Below are positions 61,701-64,000 of a DNA stretch of 64,000 bases, one piece after another. The stretch's first letter is position 1; the number at the start of each line of letters is the position of its first letter. This stretch comes from Psococerastis gibbosa (lineage: Eukaryota > Arthropoda > Insecta > Psocodea > Psocidae), in assembly GCA_963971405.1 (NCBI GenBank), contig OZ020486.1, positions 5,022,001 through 5,086,000 on the forward strand. Reading direction: 5' to 3'. The translations under genes were made by a program, and so were the position numbers. The notes beneath the pieces were generated by a model. That model was not told the DNA's origin and did not search any database. It was given only the letters and a program-made list of their open reading frames with translations.

Positions 61701-62617
61701 TATGCAATATAAAATAAAACACTATGAATTTACCCTAATCTCATCGTTGCTCTTTTGCTCTTCTAAATCTTCTCCATGAGAATTGCCTCATAAGTCGCCG
61801 TTACAAGTCTTTTATCACTTCAGGGTCTAAAATACATGTAACTAGCGCCCTGATTGGCTTAATGGCGCACGATTGTAACAGCAGACCATAGGTGCAGTAT
61901 ATACATTGGTACACAAATTTATTATCTTTAGGCCTAGCGGCCATGAGTGAATCATTAGTATGCATTGGAGTACTAATGTCAGTGCAATAAACAGCTATTA
62001 ACTAATGGAATTTTTCCCCTTCTCTTGCAATTCCAAATTCTATTAGCCAAGAACGAGGATCTTCTAATGGGCCGAAAGCCTAAAAAAAACTAAAGACAAT
62101 TTCTTTCTTTCTTTCTAACAGCCATGAGGCATTTTTAATTGATTGCAGTGCCCATGTTTTTAAGTTATCTACGTTACAATTTAATAATAATAATATTAAT
62201 TCGTGTATTTTTCTTTATTTTTTAACGTAAGTAGACAGAAGGTGACGTGCCCCCTAATTTAATCGGTACTACATACGCTTACCCCCCCCCCCCTAATGGG
62301 CAGGATACGTCCCTGCCAACAGGCCTATGTATTATAATATTAGTGCCTGTTGTCGCCATACCGACCACAAGATACAGTGCCTGGTTTATAAAGTAACTGT
62401 TCTGGAACGGACCTTCAAGACCAGCCAGGTTTACATTAATAAGACCGCGTCCACACCTTACCTTGCCCCCTGTAGGCATATCTCACATTTATTAAATTTC
62501 ACATACTATGATATTATAGGTACCTACCTACGTCATATAAAGTCATAAAAGTAGGCCTAATTGTTTATTATTATTAAGTGATAATTTAGTTTTGGTGGAG
62601 AACTACAAAACTAGTAT
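61701..62617. other. Intergenic, MITE scraps
   Basis: A C run and GCAGGATACGTCCCTG at 62282-62317 resemble one end of the GGATCC-type MITEs. Nothing else recognised. Confidence 0.35.
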
Positions 62618-63042
62618 GTTTTTTTTTTTTTTTTTTTTTTTTGTCATTAGCAGCATTGATTTAGCCAGTGGCGAATTTATACAGATGGCCCAGAGGGGCA
62701 GATTTTAAAAGGCGGGAAAAAATTGTGCTTTTTGTTTGTTATGACGCATATTTCTTCTATGACTTTTCTGAGAAGGCTTCCGCAGTTCACAGTTTTGAAT
62801 ACTGTAAACTTTTGTAACTTTTCATGCATGCGATAACTATAAATTGTTACCAAACTATAATTGTCTATGTCAATTTTTGAAGTTTGTACTATATAGTTCG
62901 GCCCTTCTTGTCTTCTTCTTCTGAGATCACAATCCCAGGGATTGGTTGGCAGGAACTCCCTACATATCATGCTTTAGCTCTCTCGGTCCTGCGCCTTCCT
63001 CTTCAGCTCTTGGTACGTGTTCGACCACCTGGATCCTCGTTA
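62618..63042. other. Intergenic; poly(T) run
   Basis: T run of about 25 at 62618-62642, possibly a minus-strand retroposon tail without recognisable body. CAGTGGCGAATTTATAC at 62667 looks like a lone hAT-like end. Confidence 0.35.
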
Positions 63043-63258
63043 ATTTTTTTTTTTTTTTTTTTTTTTATAAAATTTGATCAATGAATTCTTTCCTCGGCCT
63101 CGCCCTTTTCTATTGGTCCCTTCCACAACAATGGTGTGTACCATATTTTCGTGTCTTATTAAATGCCCTACCCATGTTGCTCTTCTACTTTTTATATGAC
63201 GTAGCAGCTGCCTCTCTTCTTGAATAGCCTCTAGCCTTCTAGTTGGTAACCGCCGCAA
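63043..63258 (-). mobile_element. LINE 3' end with poly(A) tail
   Basis: Minus-strand frame reads RRLEAIQEERQLLRHIKSRR, then ATWVGHLIRHENMVHTIVVEG and GRGRG. After a one-base shift it ends RPRKEFIDQIL and a stop, followed directly by ~23 A (plus-strand T run 63043-63066). This WxGHxxRH / GxxRPRKxxxDQI tail is that of RTE-like LINEs. 5'-truncated and frameshifted. Confidence 0.85.
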
Positions 63259-64000
63259 TTAGAGGATCTAGAAAAATTTGGATTTGGCGGGATTCATACA
63301 TTCGGAAAACTGTAATTTCTGTTATAAAGAGGAGGCTGCCTATCCAACATAAGTTAGTTTAATGTCAGTATTGTATAGATATCTACGATAATGGTACAAT
63401 ATAATATATTTGGAGCTACTATAATAGAATATCATAGCCCCAGTCTGTACATAGAACTCCGGCATGCTGCACGCGATCATATCACGCACCTGAAAATGGA
63501 CCTGATGTAATACATGTAGTTGTCATAGCCGAACATTTTATATACGTAGGTACAGTATACAGGGGTAATATTCATAGGGAATCGCGCCTAGCCTCTACGC
63601 TGGGGGCTGTAGCCAAAAAATATTAGACAGCTATATTTTCAGAATTTCAGAGAAGATCTGGGAACCCTCCCTACGCAGGAATTGTCCATAGTTTGCAGTC
63701 TAACTTGCAATGCGCAGCATTAGTTCCAGGAATTTGGGGAAGATAGGAGACTTCCCGTTTTCCAGGTACTTTGATACTTTTTAAAAAGCGGTTATAAACA
63801 TCTAGGTCTACCAATAAATAGGAAAAGAAGTAAACCACCCTTAGCCCTTAGGTACATCCAAGCCAAATTTGAGTTTGAGTTCTGAGTATAATTCACAAAT
63901 AAAAACCCGTAAAGAGGGGTGGATGGCAAATTCCTCTGCTCTTGACAGGCTAGAATAGATTAATGAAGACTTAAGATGATATGCTACGTAGAAAATTGGC
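63259..64000. other. Intergenic, nothing recognised
   Basis: No gene, repeat partner or RNA feature seen up to the window end. Confidence 0.4.

Noticed and set aside
1-64000. A multi-gene defence, biosynthetic or toxin system
   Set aside because: Only one host gene is supported; all other coding traces are LINE reverse-transcriptase tails.

Overview
The window is nuclear DNA of a multicellular animal, very probably an arthropod and perhaps a hemipteran-like insect; the species cannot be fixed from sequence alone. Reasons: one spliced gene with GT-AG introns, AT-rich intergenic DNA, many LINE 3' ends, tRNA-derived SINEs, hAT and Harbinger-like MITEs, and TTA, TAA and GTCT microsatellites. I see no bacterial-style operons, no rRNA, no intact tRNA gene and no CRISPR.

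The only convincing host gene lies on the minus strand at 46560..32240. Ten coding exons join in phase into a 686-residue membrane transporter of the MFSD6 type (major facilitator superfamily, MFS_1-like). Nine introns of 150 to 4162 bases separate them. The protein has a classic MFS motif after TM2, a large cysteine-containing loop with four N-glycosylation sequons and an acidic run, and a short cytosolic tail.

Layout. 1-32 kb is intergenic: LINE tails (0.5, 2.8, 7.0, 18.1, 24.2, 28.0 kb), hAT MITEs (0.1, 4.2, 5.3, 10.0, 15.6, 16.5, 23.0, 24.4, 28.5 kb), SINEs, foldback elements and a 214-bp satellite array at 25.5-27.1 kb. 32-47 kb holds the transporter gene, its introns filled with hAT MITEs, SINEs and LINE tails. 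47-64 kb is again repeats: a TTAA-flanked element, Harbinger-like foldbacks, three of the four full copies of an ~870-bp unclassified repeat (R7; the fourth is in intron 1), nested SINEs, and LINE tails ending in (TTA)n or poly(A).

Repeat names used here: S1, S2 and S3 are tRNA-like SINE families; R4, R5 and R6 are interspersed retroposon-like families; R7 is the ~870-bp family; R8 is a foldback family with GGCGAT-containing ends; R9 is a short dispersed repeat. All are named only from comparison of copies inside this window. No defence, biosynthetic or other multi-gene system is visible. The notable material is the mobile-element record: target-site duplications, nested insertions and conserved LINE 3' hairpins.
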